Shown: positions 22,340-35,400, counted from the first letter of the stretch. The stretch is 64,000 bases of DNA from Carassius auratus (GCF_003368295.1 NC_039250.1:16709533-16773532); one strand, 5' to 3'. Notes: a model not told the origin generated them from the letters alone. Numbers and translations: made by a program.

Positions 22340-22495
22340 TTATCACCAGTAAAATGTTTGTCCTAGGTCCTCTGCTATTTTCAATTTACATGTTGCCCCT
22401 TTGTAATATTATTAGAAAATACAGGCTTCGTTTCCACTGTTATGCTGATGATACTCCACTATATATCTCAATGAGACCAGATTTTTTAATTATCT
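22340..22495 (+). mobile_element. L2-type RT fragment
   Basis: Codons around 22370-22480 give LLFSIYMLPL, then FHCYADDTPLYISM, which is the RT catalytic YADD block. Sequence beyond 22495 is different. The matching C-terminal part of a plus-strand L2 appears at 25645, so these two may be halves of one element. Confidence 0.7.
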
Positions 22496-22499
22496 AAGC

Positions 22500-22820
22500 T
22501 AAAACGTAGTGTGTGGACTTGCAAGCAAGATGTCAGACACTGTAATATGCTCTGGTCCCCTCCCTGCTAACCGTGGTAATGAGATACCCCACATAGCAAA
22601 CAGACTTGGCCCAAATGTGGCCTCAAGCTGACACTGCTGGCCTTTTGTTGGCAATGGCAGGTACCCTTTCAGCCAGAGCTGGGCAATGTGTGGCAATGAT
22701 GGCATGGTGTGGATCACGGCAAACAATCTGAGGGCCGACTGTTGGGGGTAGAAGTGTGGCCCAGATCAATCCAGTGATCATGTGGCCCAAGGCAGGCTTG
22801 TGATCTGAAAGCATATTATG
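22500..22820. repeat. Dispersed repeat with tggcccaaatgtggc words
   Basis: An initial part ('gtgtggacttgcaagcaaga' to 'cctccctgc') is followed by a stretch in which 'tggccca', 'ggcaatg' and 'gtggc' words recur irregularly. I recognise this as repetitive but cannot assign a family. Confidence 0.45.
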
Positions 22821-24000
22821 TGATCCATGATAAACCAGATAAATACAATATTGTGTAAGGGAAACCGGAAAATTTAGCTCAAAGGGAATTATTTACAAAT
22901 AATCACTAACAGAATCACTGTTTTACGGCTGATCACTAAGACGACCAGCGATTTCATTGAACAAGCTGTTTAACATCAACTCTGCAATGGATATTAATAT
23001 CAAAATATAGTGAAAACACTATTAATTAGCACAGTAACAAGATCGGCAGCTTAAGATATTAACTTGTAAGCACAAAACACAAGATACTTATCTTTTCAAT
23101 ATGAATGTGGCTTTATTAGATACATATAAACTAATCTAACACACAACCACATGAACTCACAAAGTTGCAGGATGAGAGAAAGTTAGGAAAGAATGAGTTT
23201 AAGAGAATGAAAATGTGAAATCCCAAGTTTACAGCAATAAATGTAATTGCATAGACATGAACAACCATCAATCACTTAATTAACCCTTGCATAGTGTTTC
23301 TCAATGAAGTTAAAGTTATATTAGATACACCAGTACAGATCAGAGTCTTATTTCTTATTAATCTTTAAAATATTTATTTAAAATACAAAATGGTATTTTG
23401 TAATTTGTGTTCGAAAGGGGAGATGAAAATGGCTTCGTATTTTGTATCAAATTTTCAGTGTTTTGGATTTTTGTAGTTTTAAAGTACTGTAAAATACTTA
23501 GTAAGAAGTCTACATGATGACATAATTAAAATGCAGCATCTGATTGGTGCCTACTCAATAAGCTAGTTTGCCCAGACTGGTTGAGATCGGAACAGAAAAC
23601 TGATATATATACTGTATGGAATAACGTGGTCAAGGTAAGAAATGTTTTTTTTTTTTTTTTTACTTTTGCATAACTTGCTATAATTTTTAACAGTTCATGT
23701 TAAGTTTTGGTGTTCGTTTTTGTAGCCTAGGCTAAATAGTTTACCAATTTAAATAATGTTCTTGAAAACTATTATACAGCGCAGCAGCTCCACAATTTAC
23801 GTTAGTTTGCTACTTTCAGCATATAAGTTTGTCAGTTGTAAATTATAATAATAGAGCTTTTCATTGTTGTACAAGGTTACACTTTAATGCCACAATATTG
23901 GTAAAATGGTGTAAAACTTGCATGGAGAAGCAGAATTTACTGTGAGCCACTCTGAGAAACTGGTTGTGCTTTTTTGTTTTATTTGCATTGTATTATTACA
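22821..24000. other. AT-rich sequence, no gene
   Basis: Nothing could be assigned. A T run lies at 23646-23661. No exon-like frame with splice signals is present. Confidence 0.4.
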
Positions 24001-24004
24001 TTAG

Positions 24005-24165
24005 ACCACCCAATAAGTAATCTCCCTCCAAACTAAAGTCTGATGTTGACCAATACATAAAAAAACAATCAGTAAAGCCCACAGGCAAAATGTAAATTCT
24101 ACTGAGAAGCATGGTTTAATAGAAACCGCTGGTCATGAAACAGACTATGTGTGTAATGGCTGATC
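24005..24165 (-). pseudogene. Second taste-receptor-like exon 1 remnant
   Basis: On the minus strand this is a diverged copy of exon 1 at 5587-5807. Shared words include 'aagcatgg', 'ggagggagattacttattgg' (LEGDYLLGG codons), 'ctcagtagaat' versus 'ctcagtaggat', and 'ttcatgaccag'. It carries a deletion in the hydrophobic segment. It ends right after the GDYLLGG codons, where unrelated AT-rich sequence begins. No exon 2 copy was found nearby. Confidence 0.75.
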
Positions 24166-24960
24166 AATGTCAGGCTCATATTCAAGACTTAATTTTATTA
24201 AACCACATTTCAATTTGCTTAAACCACTAAATTCACTGATTCAAATATCCATTTCCATATTTAACTCATAAAGCATGTCAGTCATTTTTAAATAGAGCAT
24301 TACACCACACGTCTCCTCATATATACTGTATATGTGTGTTTGTGTGTGTCACAAATGTTTGAATTTATAAATCAAACTCTTGTAAAACCAACATTAACCT
24401 TCTGAACTATCAGCAGGGTTCTACTGTTGCTTTAGAACCACAACATTCTTCAGGTTTAGATATGGTTAAACAAATAAACTCTGATGACTGTGTGTGTGTG
24501 GGTGTATTTAGAGATTTTATGAAGCATCTGTTGAATGAACACTGAGGTGAACGCTGTGATGATTTTATTTTTTAAGTATTCAAATATTCTCCCCGGAGGC
24601 TTAAAACTAGTCAATAGGAAATTAATGGAATCCTCTTGGACCAGGGAAAAATCAGAAACATGCTGTTGTCATATACTTTAAATTTTGAAATTTGCTTAAC
24701 CCAGTTCATGCACACATTTAAATGTTTTGCATACCTCATATTAATCCCAATGGTTAAGGCAAAAAAATAAAAATAAGTGCCACACACTTAGTTTCAGAGC
24801 AGTTTTTTTCTTCTCCTTTTAACTTGGAGTATAGTGAGTAGTAGTACATGTTTAACCTACACAAATTAAATACTATTAGAACATTAGCATTTAAAGAAAG
24901 CCAATTTTGAAATGCAATTCTATTATTTACACACTTTTGTGCAACCCAAGTTTTTATTTC
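24166..24960 (-). other. Duplicated upstream flank of the receptor exon
   Basis: Diverged copy of 5808-6440 in the same orientation relative to exon 1. Conserved words include 'aatttgcttaaaccact', 'taaatagagcattacaccaca' and 'tttgcttaacc'. It shows that a block of at least 0.8 kb, not just one exon, was copied. Confidence 0.6.
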
Positions 24961-25388
24961 TCAAATAATAAAAGCTGACAGAGAATGCTTTTTCTGTGAG
25001 CTCATATCACAAACTATATATAATATAATTTAATTTAATTTCTGTTTTTAACTTAGCCATTATACCCTGGACATTATAATAATAATAAATTAAGTTTTAG
25101 CCTGAGCATTATGAATAAATTATATTACCTTGTTCTAACTCAGCCTGTTAACACTGAAGAGAAAAGAGATGCCTAAGAGAACAAACCTCAGCTTGAACCA
25201 CACATGATGGATGTATTTTGTTTCTTTTATACTGTGTAATACTGTATTCACAACCACAAATACTAACAGTAAAAAAGCTGTCTTTCAATCTTACTTTTGG
25301 GTTTACCATGAATATTTCAACTCTCTTTGCCAATTACTTTCAATTTTAAACAGAACTGAACGCACACAGGAGCTCATGAGAGATATAT
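24961..25388. other. AT-rich sequence, no gene
   Basis: A 61-codon minus-strand frame exists at 25333-25148, but it has no recognisable domain and no supporting splice context. Confidence 0.4.
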
Positions 25389-25389
25389 A

Positions 25390-25636
25390 GTCTTAAAAAT
25401 AAAGTTGTTTCCCAATGCCATAGAACAACATTTTTGTCTAAATGGTTCAATTAAGAACCTTTAATAGCTGAAAAACCTTTCTGTTTCAAATAAGGTTATT
25501 TGTAAAAGAAGGTTCTTCAGATTATAAAACACTAAGAAAGAGATGGTTCTTTGAAGAACCTTTTGACTGAATGGTTCTTTGTGGAACCAAAAATTGTTCT
25601 TCTATTGCATAAGCACCTTTATTTTTAAGAGTGTAT
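25390..25636. mobile_element. Short MITE with cttaaaaataaag termini
   Basis: The left end 'tcttaaaaataaagttg' is mirrored at the right end ('caccttta' then 'tttttaaga'). Inside, 'aaggttcttc', 'ggttctttgaagaacc' and 'ggttctttgtggaacc' form further inverted words. This is a common teleost miniature element, recognised from general knowledge. Confidence 0.65.
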
Positions 25637-25644
25637 ATGATATA

Positions 25645-27113
25645 TCCAAAAATACAATATATTGGCAAAGGTGGATGCAATGTGATAAAAATTCTTCAAT
25701 TCAATTGTCAATTCTTTGTCATCAGTTAGGAACCTAGGTGTGCTATTTGATAGCAATATTTCCTTAGAAAGTTTCTAGCATTTGAAAAACTGCATTTTTC
25801 CATCTCAAAAATATATCTAAATTACGGCCTATGCTCTCAATGTCAAATGCAGAAATGTTAATCCATGCAAGGTTTGATTACTGTAATGCTTTATTGGGTG
25901 GTTGTTCTGCACGCTTAGTAAACAAACTACATCTAGTCCACAATGCAGCAGCAAGAGTTCTTACTAGAACCAGGAAGTATGACCATATTAGCCCGGTCCT
26001 GTCCACACTGCAATGGCTTCCTATCAAACATCGTATAGATTGTCAAATATTGCTTATTAGTTATAAATCCCTGAATGGTTTAGCACCTCAGTATTTGAAT
26101 GAGCTCTTGTTACATTATAATCCTCCACGTGCTGCGTTCTAAAACTCTTTGATAATACCTAGAATATAAAAATCAACTGCGGGCAGCAGATCCTTTCCCT
26201 ATTTGGCGCCTAAACTCTGGAATAACCTACCTAACATTGTTCGGGAGGCAGAAACACTCTTGCAGTTTAAATCTAGATTAAAGACCCATCTCTTTAAAAC
26301 TGGCTTACACGTAACATACTAATATACTTCTAATATCCAAATCCATTAAAGGATTTTTAAGCTGCATTAATTAGGTAAACCGGAACCGGAAACACTTCAC
26401 ATAACACCCTATGTACTTTCTACATCATTAGAAGAATGGCATCTACGCTAATATTAGTCTGTTTCTCTCTTATTCCGAGGTCACCGTAGCCACCAGATCC
26501 AGTCTGTATCCATATCAGAGGGTCACTGCAGTCACCCGGATCCAGTACGTATCCAGACCAGATGGTGGATCAGCACCTAGAAAGGACCTCTATTGCCCTG
26601 AAAGACAGCGGAGACCAGGACAACTAGAGCCCCAGATACAGATCCCCTGTAAAGACCTTATCTCAGAGGACCACAAGGACAAGACCACAGGAAACAGATG
26701 ATTCTTCTGCACAATCTGACTTTGCTGCAGCCTGGAATTGAACTACTGGTTTCGTCTGGTCAGAGGAGAACTGCCCCCCAACTGAGCCTGGTTTCTCCCA
26801 AGGTTTTTTTCTCCATTCTGTCACCGATGGAGTTTCGGTTCCTTGCCGCTGTCGCCTCTGGCTTGCTTAGTTGGAGTCACTTCATCTACAGCGATATCGT
26901 TGACTTGATTGCAAATTAAAACAGACACTATTTCATCTGAACTGAGATGATGACATCACTGAATTCAATGATGAACTGCCTTTAACTGTCATTTTGCATT
27001 ATTGAGACACTGTTTTCCAAATGAATGTTGTTCAGTGCTTTGTTGTGCTTTGACACAATTCTTTTTGTTTAAAGCGCTATATAAATAAAGATGACTTGAC
27101 TTGACAAATATTT
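25645..27113 (+). mobile_element. Plus-strand L2-type LINE, 3' part
   Basis: The frame at 25831-26142 has ARFDYCNALLGG, LVHNAAARVL and HISPVLSTLQWLPI, the RT C-terminus. The last ORF block, with WNNLPNIV-like codons, is at 26215-26240. A long 3' untranslated region follows to 'aaagcgctatataaataaag' and 'tgacttgac' repeats ending near 27113. It is the same family as the minus copy at 16868-18044. Confidence 0.85.
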
Positions 27114-28429
27114 ACTTTCAAAGCTTTGACTAAGTCCTCATCAAGCGTGACTATTTTTATGCTCTTTTGTCTCGTCACGATTCAGAACTCTGTGTTACAT
27201 TGAACATAAGGTTAGAAGAGTCCCAACAACACCACTTACAGTAAAAAGAGTTCAATCCCAAAATCACTGATATTGTATTTGAAGCAATAAGGCAACCTGT
27301 GTGTATTTCGTTTTAACCTAGTATTTCCAATTAATGTGGCTAATGTGGTCATGCTGACTTTCCACATTGACACTCTTCACCCTTTGTGGCAGAGATTTAA
27401 GGAAATGAGAAATCGTACAAAACGGCATATAGCAGGATGACTAGGAAAAGCTCTAGCAGCAAAAACATAATAAAAATAAGACACAAATTAAACAAACGTT
27501 AGCCAAGAAAATGATTGCTGATTCATTTACCCTCAATTAGGTCAGATTTTACCACTTTTACACCAGAAGTGCTGAATTCACTCCAACCCCAATAGTCACT
27601 TTAATAGGAAACATGTCAGCCAGAATTCAACCTTTCAGATTTATTATAAAGAGATATCAGAGAGATCTCTGGTACCTCTGATATGAGATATCAGAGGAAA
27701 CCTGTGAATATACACAGTATTTTACTCACAGCTTGTTGGTTATTGACTTACACTAGTGTTAATTTTGTCAGCCATTTTTAAATTAGTCTTAGTCCTCTGT
27801 CGAATACTTTTTAGTTATCATCCAATTAAATCAACCCTATCCTGTTTTTGTTTTATCAAATTTTTAGTCAAATAAATGTTTGAGCATTTAAGTCTAGTTT
27901 TTTCTCAATTAAAACTTTGTCACATTTTATTCATGCTCTATACTGGTTACAGTTTTTACGGTTGTTTGCACACTAAAATTAAAAATAACACACAGTTAGT
28001 GAAACCTGAAACTCAAAGAGCAAATTCTCAGCTCAAATCTGGACAACTTCTGCACAACACATTCCCAGCCTCACATTTTTGCAAAACAGTACACACATTG
28101 TTTTGCAAAACACTAAACACACTGCTCTACATTAGACACAGAAATCTAAAATGATGTCACTTCTTTGACATTTTAAGGCACTACTTTCCAAAATTCTACA
28201 CATAGGTTAGGTGCTTTTTTTGTCAAAGCACTAAACACAATTCACAGATCCACAAACACAAGAATCAGAACATCTCAGATCTTTTGCAAAATGAAGCACT
28301 TAATTCAAAACGTTACAATCATTTAACAAAAACACATGATTCATACAATAGGATTCGGTTTGAACCACTTAGACGCTGCTGTGCTAAATCTTAAACACTT
28401 TTATGATACAGTTGTCTTTTTAAGATATT
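27114..28429. other. Intergenic, decayed repeats only
   Basis: A 'tttgtcagccatttttaaat' stretch (27777-27820) is a known type of dispersed teleost sequence. 'Agagatatcagagagatctctg' with 'gagatatcag' (27650-27700) forms short inverted words. 'Gcaaaac' and 'cacaca' words recur at 28070-28150. No gene was found. Confidence 0.4.
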
Positions 28430-29451
28430 GGGCCCTATTTTAACGATCTGAAACGCAAGTGTCAAAGCGCGAAGCGCAAGTAAGTTTGTGGGCGGGTCTC
28501 GGCGCTGTTGCTATTTTCCCGGCGGGATAAATGGCTCTTGCGCCCGGCGCAAATCTAAAATGGGTTGGTCTGAAGTAGCTTCATTATTCATAGGTGTGGT
28601 TTGGGCGTAACGTGAAATAAACCAATCAGAGCGTCATCCAACATTCCCTTTAAAAGCAGGTGCGCAAGTTCCATTATGGATTGCTATTATTGTGGCGTAT
28701 TTACCAGGCGCACGCCAGGAGCGGTTCACAGCCGAGGAGACTGATGTTCTTGTAAGAGCAGTGAAGGACAGAGAAGTTGTGTTGTATGGGGATGGGAGAA
28801 ACCCACCCAAAATAGCGTCCGTTAAACAGGCGTGGGAGGAAATAGCCACAATTGTTTCATCGATTTTTTTTTCCTGGTTCTTGACGGACAAACCAATTTG
28901 TCAGATGTCCTTATACATATATGACCTCAAACAGGTCTGATCCTTAATTACTACAATTAGCCTGAATAATTTGTAAGCTAGATTTATGCCTATTTTTTTC
29001 ACATCTTCGTGGCACACCACAATGATTTCCGTCATCTCATGTGTTAATATTTTTTTTAAGTGTAACAATTTATGATTTGCAAAAATAACTGTTGCATCTG
29101 TGTAGATTACATGAGCAAAGTGTATGCGCGTTGTGCACGCTATACATTATGGTCAAGCATGCGCCCTTAAAATAGCATAATGAACAACGCGCAACGCGCC
29201 ACTGACTTTAGACTAGTTTTTTTCTGGTCAGTGGCGCAATTGTTTAATGGAACAGCAAAATAGCACCAGGGATTGTTTGCGCCGGAACACGCCTCCTTTT
29301 TTGCGCTGAACCGCCCAGGGAGCGCAAGTTCATTCACTAGTTTAGCGACGTGCTTCTGTGGAGGGAAAAGCGCGCTTTGCGCAGGTGCAAAATAGGAATG
29401 ACACATGCGTCGGTGTACAAAGTCAATTGCGCTGGGTGCAAGATAGGGCCC
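28430..29451. mobile_element. GGGCCC-ended element with Myb/SANT-like ORF
   Basis: It begins GGGCCCTATTTTAACG and ends GCAAGATAGGGCCC. The inverted termini are short, and the element is rich in 'gcgc' and 'gcgcaa' words near both ends. It contains a Myb/SANT-like reading frame, as Harbinger-type elements often do. The target duplication is not clear, so the superfamily is inferred. Confidence 0.65.
28692..28940 (+). CDS. Myb/SANT-like DNA-binding protein fragment
   Basis: The open frame gives a protein beginning MAYLPGARQERFTAEETDVL, then a basic and charged stretch with a VVLYGDG turn and a VKQAWEEIA helix. This fits the trihelix Myb/SANT fold used by the accessory DNA-binding protein of PIF/Harbinger transposons. 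Upstream, 'ccaggcgcacgccagg' leaves room for a longer N-terminus in another frame. After about 55 residues the frame runs into hydrophobic, non-homologous sequence and stops at 28940, so the protein is truncated. No DDE transposase accompanies it in the 1-kb element. Activity is unlikely. Confidence 0.55.
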   Translation: MAYLPGARQERFTAEETDVLVRAVKDREVVLYGDGRNPPKIASVKQAWEEIATIVSSIFFSWFLTDKPICQMSLYIYDLKQV

Positions 29452-29495
29452 CTTGTCAAAGAACATGAATATATTGACCAAACACAACATGTGAG

Positions 29496-30962
29496 CACCG
29501 GCGGCGCCAGGGGGGGTCTTGGGGGGTCTCAAGACCCTGCCAAAAAATGCCTTGACCCCCCATTTGACCCCCCAGCCTCTTCCTGATTAAAAAATATATA
29601 TATTCGGGATAAAGATCCAAAAATGTTTCTCTTAAAACTACGCAGAACAATAATAAATAATAATTATTTCGACATTTATTCATACACTGAACCGAGAACC
29701 GTTTCTGTCGGACGCGTCCGATTCGAGAACCGATGAGCTGATGATAACTGCGCATGCGTGATTCAGCGTGAAGCAGACTGACACAGAGCGCATCTGAACC
29801 GAACTGATTCTTTTGGTGATTGATTCTGAACTGATTCTGTGCTAATGTTATAAGCGCGGGTAAACCAAAGGCTTGAATGAAGGGCAATCATCGCCAATGA
29901 CGGCATTACATCGAGCGCAAAAGAACCGGTGAACCATTTTTTTTCAACTGGTTTATTTGATCGAATTGTCCGAAAGAACCGGTTCACTTGAGCACCTGCT
30001 CCTTTGCCCCTTAAGTGCGCTTTTGTCAAAGCAAAATTTCCTAATTTTTTTTTTGTAATAACATACACTTTTGTGAATGCCTGCCCACGCCCAATCATAA
30101 TATTAGTACAATTTATTAATAATAATTTAGCCGTAAATAAAATGACCAACATGATGACCGTTCACCTGACTACGACCTCATCCAACCGGGAAGATTCCTC
30201 ATGCTGCACGCGCATTTTTTAATTGCTAGAGGATATTTTCAACATCGTGGCAGCTGGTAAGTGGTGTTTCATTCTTAGCGAAGTGATTTTGGTGTTTATT
30301 TACTTATTATTATTTTACAAGAACGATGTGATGTGAGAACATGCAGATACGTTGTTTATATTGCTGTGTGTAGCCTGTAGTGTAGAAGTAACACTAGCGT
30401 GTTGTTTGAGGGAGAAAGGTTTCACAGGCATCGAGGGGTCTGGTCTTTTTTATGTTATTTGAATAAACTTTTATTATATTACAGTACTTATTTATTTTTA
30501 ACACGTAAAAATAATTATCACAACACTGGTAAGGCTTATTCAGATTTTCTCATTCTCTGAATTATCATTATAAAAATAAAAACAATTCAGAAATGAATTA
30601 AAATATAATTATATTTTAAATGTGATGCAAATATTTTTTCTACAATAGCAACAGTGTTTACAACAGCAAGACCACTTTAGCCTGTAAACTCAATAATATC
30701 TATCTGGAAATAAATGTAAAAATATCAATGTCAATAAAAATGCATAATATACCTGACATGAAAGTGCAGTGTGAAGGATATGAATAACAAATGTAGCCTG
30801 TCATTTGTTTACATTGCAAAGGTGTTTTTGTTGTTTAGTAGCAGAAATATGCAGTTATTAGCCATGTCCACTGTATTTTTTTTTGGTTTTCATGAGACCC
30901 CCCTTGAAAAGACCAGGACCCCCCATTGCCCCCCCAATCAAAATTGTCTGGAGCCGCCACTG
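29496..30962. mobile_element. hAT-type element with perfect 8-bp duplication
   Basis: CATGTGAG occurs directly outside both ends (29488-29495 and 30963-30970). The termini are CACCGGCGGCGCCAG and, in reverse complement at the right, CAGTGGCGGCTCCAG. Both continue into 'ggggggtc' rich subterminal sequence. The 8-bp duplication and CA..TG ends are the hAT signature. The interior (1.47 kb) has no intact transposase and includes a ~300-bp segment (29685-29990) also found at 2530-2885. Confidence 0.9.
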
Positions 30963-30970
30963 CATGTGAG

Positions 30971-31139
30971 ACAAGCACGTTTATTTTCACATTCATGAAA
31001 ATATTTATTTCTCACTACATTGTAAAATCCTTCAGTAGATCATTGCAATTAGGCTGCATTTTGCACTGAAAATCAGAACATATTGCAAAAACAATAGACG
31101 TTTGTGGAGATGGGGGGTGGCACCTTAGTTTTAACTCTT
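30971..31139. other. AT-rich spacer
   Basis: Nothing recognised between the hAT element and the GC-richer fragment that follows. Confidence 0.35.
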
Positions 31140-31900
31140 AGCATCATCTCTTCTTAGTTGGATATAGCCACTTCATCCATATCTCAGTCAATCTCTGGCT
31201 CTCTGTCCGCGGTGGGCTCAGGCATACACTCCTTGTGGGGGGTGTCAGTTGGCTGGGCTCTGGGTTCAGGGTTGGGCTGGTGCCATCCTCCTCTGCAGAG
31301 CCAACAGGATCCGTTGCTCACCAGCACCCACTCCACAAATACAGTGATGTTCCCTGGAGGACCTTCACCAGACACGTTTGCCCTGGAAGCATTGTTCAGT
31401 CTCACGATGTAGGAAGAGCAGAGGCAGCTGTCTGGGTAGTGGGTTAAGTTGGAAATACTCACAATGCTCCAGCAGAAGGATGAGGACAGAGAGGGTATCC
31501 ATAAATGATAAAAACCAAACCTTTGGTGGGTGGGGAGAGTTGAGGGCAAAATAAACTGTTAGTGTGGTGCAAGGGGCACTTTATGTCATCTCAGGTGACC
31601 TATGTCCCAGGCATTCTGAGAAGAGCTGCAGACCAAGGCTTCGGCTTGATATCCCCACTCTTCAGAATGTTAGAGCTTTGTCTACACAATCCTTGTATGA
31701 TTGCAAGTGGTGTGTGTTTGAGGAGTGGTGTGACAGGTGACGGCTGCTATCATATCAGTTCTCAGTCTCTTTTGCAAGACTATATTGATGGTGGACAATC
31801 TTCTTCTAATATTAAGTTCTACCTAGTGGCTTACACTGCGTGTCATGTTGGGTTTGACAGCACTATGGTGGGGCATATGTTTTCATAGGTTTATAAAGGG
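31140..31900. repeat. GC-richer fragment, probably retroelement-derived
   Basis: The base composition differs sharply from the AT-rich surroundings. On the minus strand, 31549-31184 stays open. It carries an ANVSGEGPPGNITVFVEWVL stretch followed by a proline- and glutamate-rich tail (EPTADREPE). I associate this with teleost retroelement proteins but cannot name the family. On the plus strand, a 108-codon frame (31562-31888) has no recognisable domain. It is treated as a decayed element, not a host gene. Confidence 0.35.
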
Positions 31901-32447
31901 CGCCTGCCATTCCCTTCCAGTCACAAATATACTGATATCAAAAAATAAAATAAAAAAAATAAACTCTATTCTTTATGATGTCCAATAAAGCAGTGGATCT
32001 TGAACAGCTGAAAATCAACTGCTGTGATCAGAATGATGTCGGCCTAAATCTTCAGTTTTTGTCTTTTGTATGTTTCAGTAAAAAAAAAAAAAACATTATC
32101 TTAAATTGACTTTGTGACACACAACTTCAGTGTAGATTTTCTGTGTGAATCAACTGTGGTTATGGAGGTTAATAACATTAGGAGACAAATTCTGGTCTTC
32201 CCACAAGCCACACACAGACAAAAACTATGCTTTGATGGTAAATGATGGCTACTATTAATGAGAATGTTTCAGTTCCCATGTGTAATGTGCTGAGTTCAAT
32301 TATGTTTAATGATAGATACCTCATAACAGACTAACATATAATACGATTCATAAATGAACAGGCTTTTAGCAGAAATTCCCCATTTGTTTAGAGTGCAAAG
32401 CTTTTCTGTGATTTGGAAGTTTTTTTTTTATTTTTTATAATAATAAT
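31901..32447. other. Downstream region of the minus-strand gene
   Basis: This lies immediately 3' of the stop codon at 32448 of the minus-strand TTxxxF gene, so its right part should be 3' untranslated sequence. Reversed AATAAA words occur ('tttatt' near 32427), but no single signal could be singled out. Confidence 0.4.
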
Positions 32448-35400
32448 TTAAAATGGCATATGGCTGATATTTCTTAGGGATGGGTTGTCCTGGGATGCCT
32501 TGCAGTAGGGTTTGGACCCATAAGTTTCATTGTGCGTCGTCCTGAAGTCATGTTTGCTGTGCCGGGGCTTGATATGGCTGTCTTTAACCTAGTAAGAGAT
32601 TAGTTAAAGGTTGAAGGTCAGCTCTCAAGTGGGGAAAATAGTTCAGAAATAGTTACTAGCATCAGGCAAAAATGCCTTATGTTGACATAATCATTGCAAT
32701 TTAATGGACACTTAAGTAGTGCTGTCAAACGATTAATTGTGATAAATCGCATTAAAAATAAAGGTTTTTGTTTACATAACATGTGTATGTGAACTGTGTA
32801 TATGTGTTATGTTTATATAAATACACACACATGCATGTATATATTAAAGAAAAAAGGTTATGTTTATATATTAAATATATTTATTTATAATATAAATTAT
32901 CTGAATGTAAATATTTTCTAAATGTATACTGTACATGTATGTATTTATATTTACATAATAAATATACACACACACACATACTATGCAAACAAAAACTTTT
33001 ATTTTGTATGTGATTAATAGAGATTAATCATTTGAACAGCACTACTTTGAAGTAAACTACTTGTCCACTATAGTTTTAATCAAATTTGGGTGGGAACTGG
33101 GTTAGTCTGATGGACTGGAGAATCAATGTAAAATGTTACCTGCTGAAGCTGACTAGGGCTCAGTTCCTGTCTTCTGGAGTTCATGGGGACAAAATCTTTT
33201 TGCATGGTTGTAAGCATCTGATCCGACTCTAAACATACAAGAACATTTATATTTATATTTTATATATGTTTTTTTTCTATATATAGAGTATTTGTTATGT
33301 ATATTGTTTAGTCTTTTTTTTTTAAGTCAGGTGACCTGAAAATGTTCTTTATGTAGTAACATTTAACTGATCTGATTTATTCTACTCAAAAACATGACTG
33401 AACCAACCTGGCCATAGGTCATTTTAGGTGTTTATTGTGAAAATGCAGGTAAGCAAACCAAAAGTACCTTGCTCAAGCAGCACGTGGCTAGGTGGGTAAA
33501 CCGATGGCTTGGGACAGAGCACTTTTTTTGATGGGAACTGCTCCTGTGATGTTGTGCTGTAGTATTTTCCAGCTAGATCAAGCCTCCCGAATGTAACATT
33601 GCTCAAAGTCCTGATACTGGGTCCATCCACATGCACTGGGAACTCGGAGCGGTTTACCTGATAAAACAAATATCCCTGAGTTAGAAACAACAAGCTTTGT
33701 ATCATTGTAATCTTTAGGCAAGAATAATTCGCAGTGGGTCACACCTCTGAGAGGAAGGACTGGTTCGTTGTTGACAGTCTCTCCTGGTTGTCTGCAAGTT
33801 TCTCTCCTTTGAACACAGAGCTGAGAGTCAGGCATCTGCGCTCCAGGTGAATAGGGCCTGGTAAAAAAAAAAAAAAGTGACACGCTTGATGAATATTTCA
33901 AATGTTTACGTTCTGGAAAACTTGTGAGGAGAACCCTTCATAAAATATAAAGTTAGCTGCAGATTTTAAAACACTTCTGAAGTTAAAATATTACATTTGA
34001 TAAACATTTTCAAATATTGCATTCCATTGCCAACATTTAATTTAATATATTTAGTTTTAAGTTTTTAAGCTTTAAGTCCTGTGGATATTCTGCATTGAAG
34101 AACATTTTCTACGGCATAACGAAAAGTTATTTTACATACTACATTTGTGTGAAGGAAACTCCTCAGATGATATTGTAATCCATTCATCATTATGATGTTC
34201 CCGAAGCTTGAAAGGCTGAGGTTTCTTTCTCTTGTAAAGCAGACTTTCAGGGCTGTTGAAAAAATAAAAGTTACTGATTCTCTACATGGTTTCACATTTA
34301 TCTCAATAGAACAAGGTGTGATAAAACGTTATTTCTAGAGCTTGATGCTGCATCTGTACCTGTGGTCACCTGACTGTCTGAAAAAGCTGGAATAAGTTGT
34401 TTGCTTGTCTTGTATTTTATCTCGGTCTCCCATTGCTATAGCTGAATACTGAACTCGTTGCTGAATGAAATACAAATAATACATTAAATTATTGAACTGC
34501 AACTTTAATGGCACTCTGAAGCACCACCATATGATTAATCTTGTTAAGAAATTAATTACTAGGTAAATACATCTTCAACAGTGTAAGATTAGTGTACTAA
34601 ATACTCTAAAAGTATTGGATCTCTTATTACTTTCATATCAGCCTCAACCTACTGAACAATACAAGGATATACATGAAACTGCGCTTTCAATAAATAATAT
34701 AAAATGCATAAATTAACCAAAGGAAGATGGATGCATTACAAACATACATTTTAACATTAAATGCTAAATGTTTATGTTAAATCCATTATTTCTATAAATA
34801 GTTACATAATTGTTTCATACTTTGCACAGTATATATTGCAATTAAATCAGAATTAACTAATTAAGTCACTGACAAATTAGGAGTAATCCCTTATTAATTA
34901 ATTCAATTACAGTAATGCATTTCTTACAAATGCACTACACCCAACATTGCAAATGATGTATTTACCTTCTCTATTGACTCCAGAGGAGAAAGAGGAGGAC
35001 ACCCGCTGTAAAGGAACTGCTCTTGATAGCTACAGTCATATCTGTTCTTTTTCTCCTGCCTTAGACTTGATCCAACACCTTATTAATAAAAGAATAAAGC
35101 ATCATCTGTTCAAAAAATAGCAAAAAAACGAAAAAGTCAATGGACAATGTGAGTGTGCAGTACTGACCTGCGCTCCCTAAATCCTTTGTGATAAGGATTG
35201 GAGACACCTCATGTTTGGTGTAACTGGATCTGTATGTCGGCTCTGGATATTTTCCTTCCGGCACACTTATTCTGACTTTGGTAACTGGTCGAACAAGTTT
35301 GGCTTTAGACATTGGCAGGGTCTTGAAATCAGAATGAGTGGTCACAAAGTCACCACTCCTGTCCACAGAAGTCATTTTAAAGTTTGTCCTTTGCATTGTG

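Noticed and set aside
25148..25333. 61-codon minus-strand ORF near the second receptor remnant
   Set aside because: It was tested as a possible receptor exon, but no family-C motif is present.
31562..31888. 108-codon plus-strand ORF
   Set aside because: It lies in a probable retroelement fragment and shows no conserved motif; host-gene status cannot be supported.
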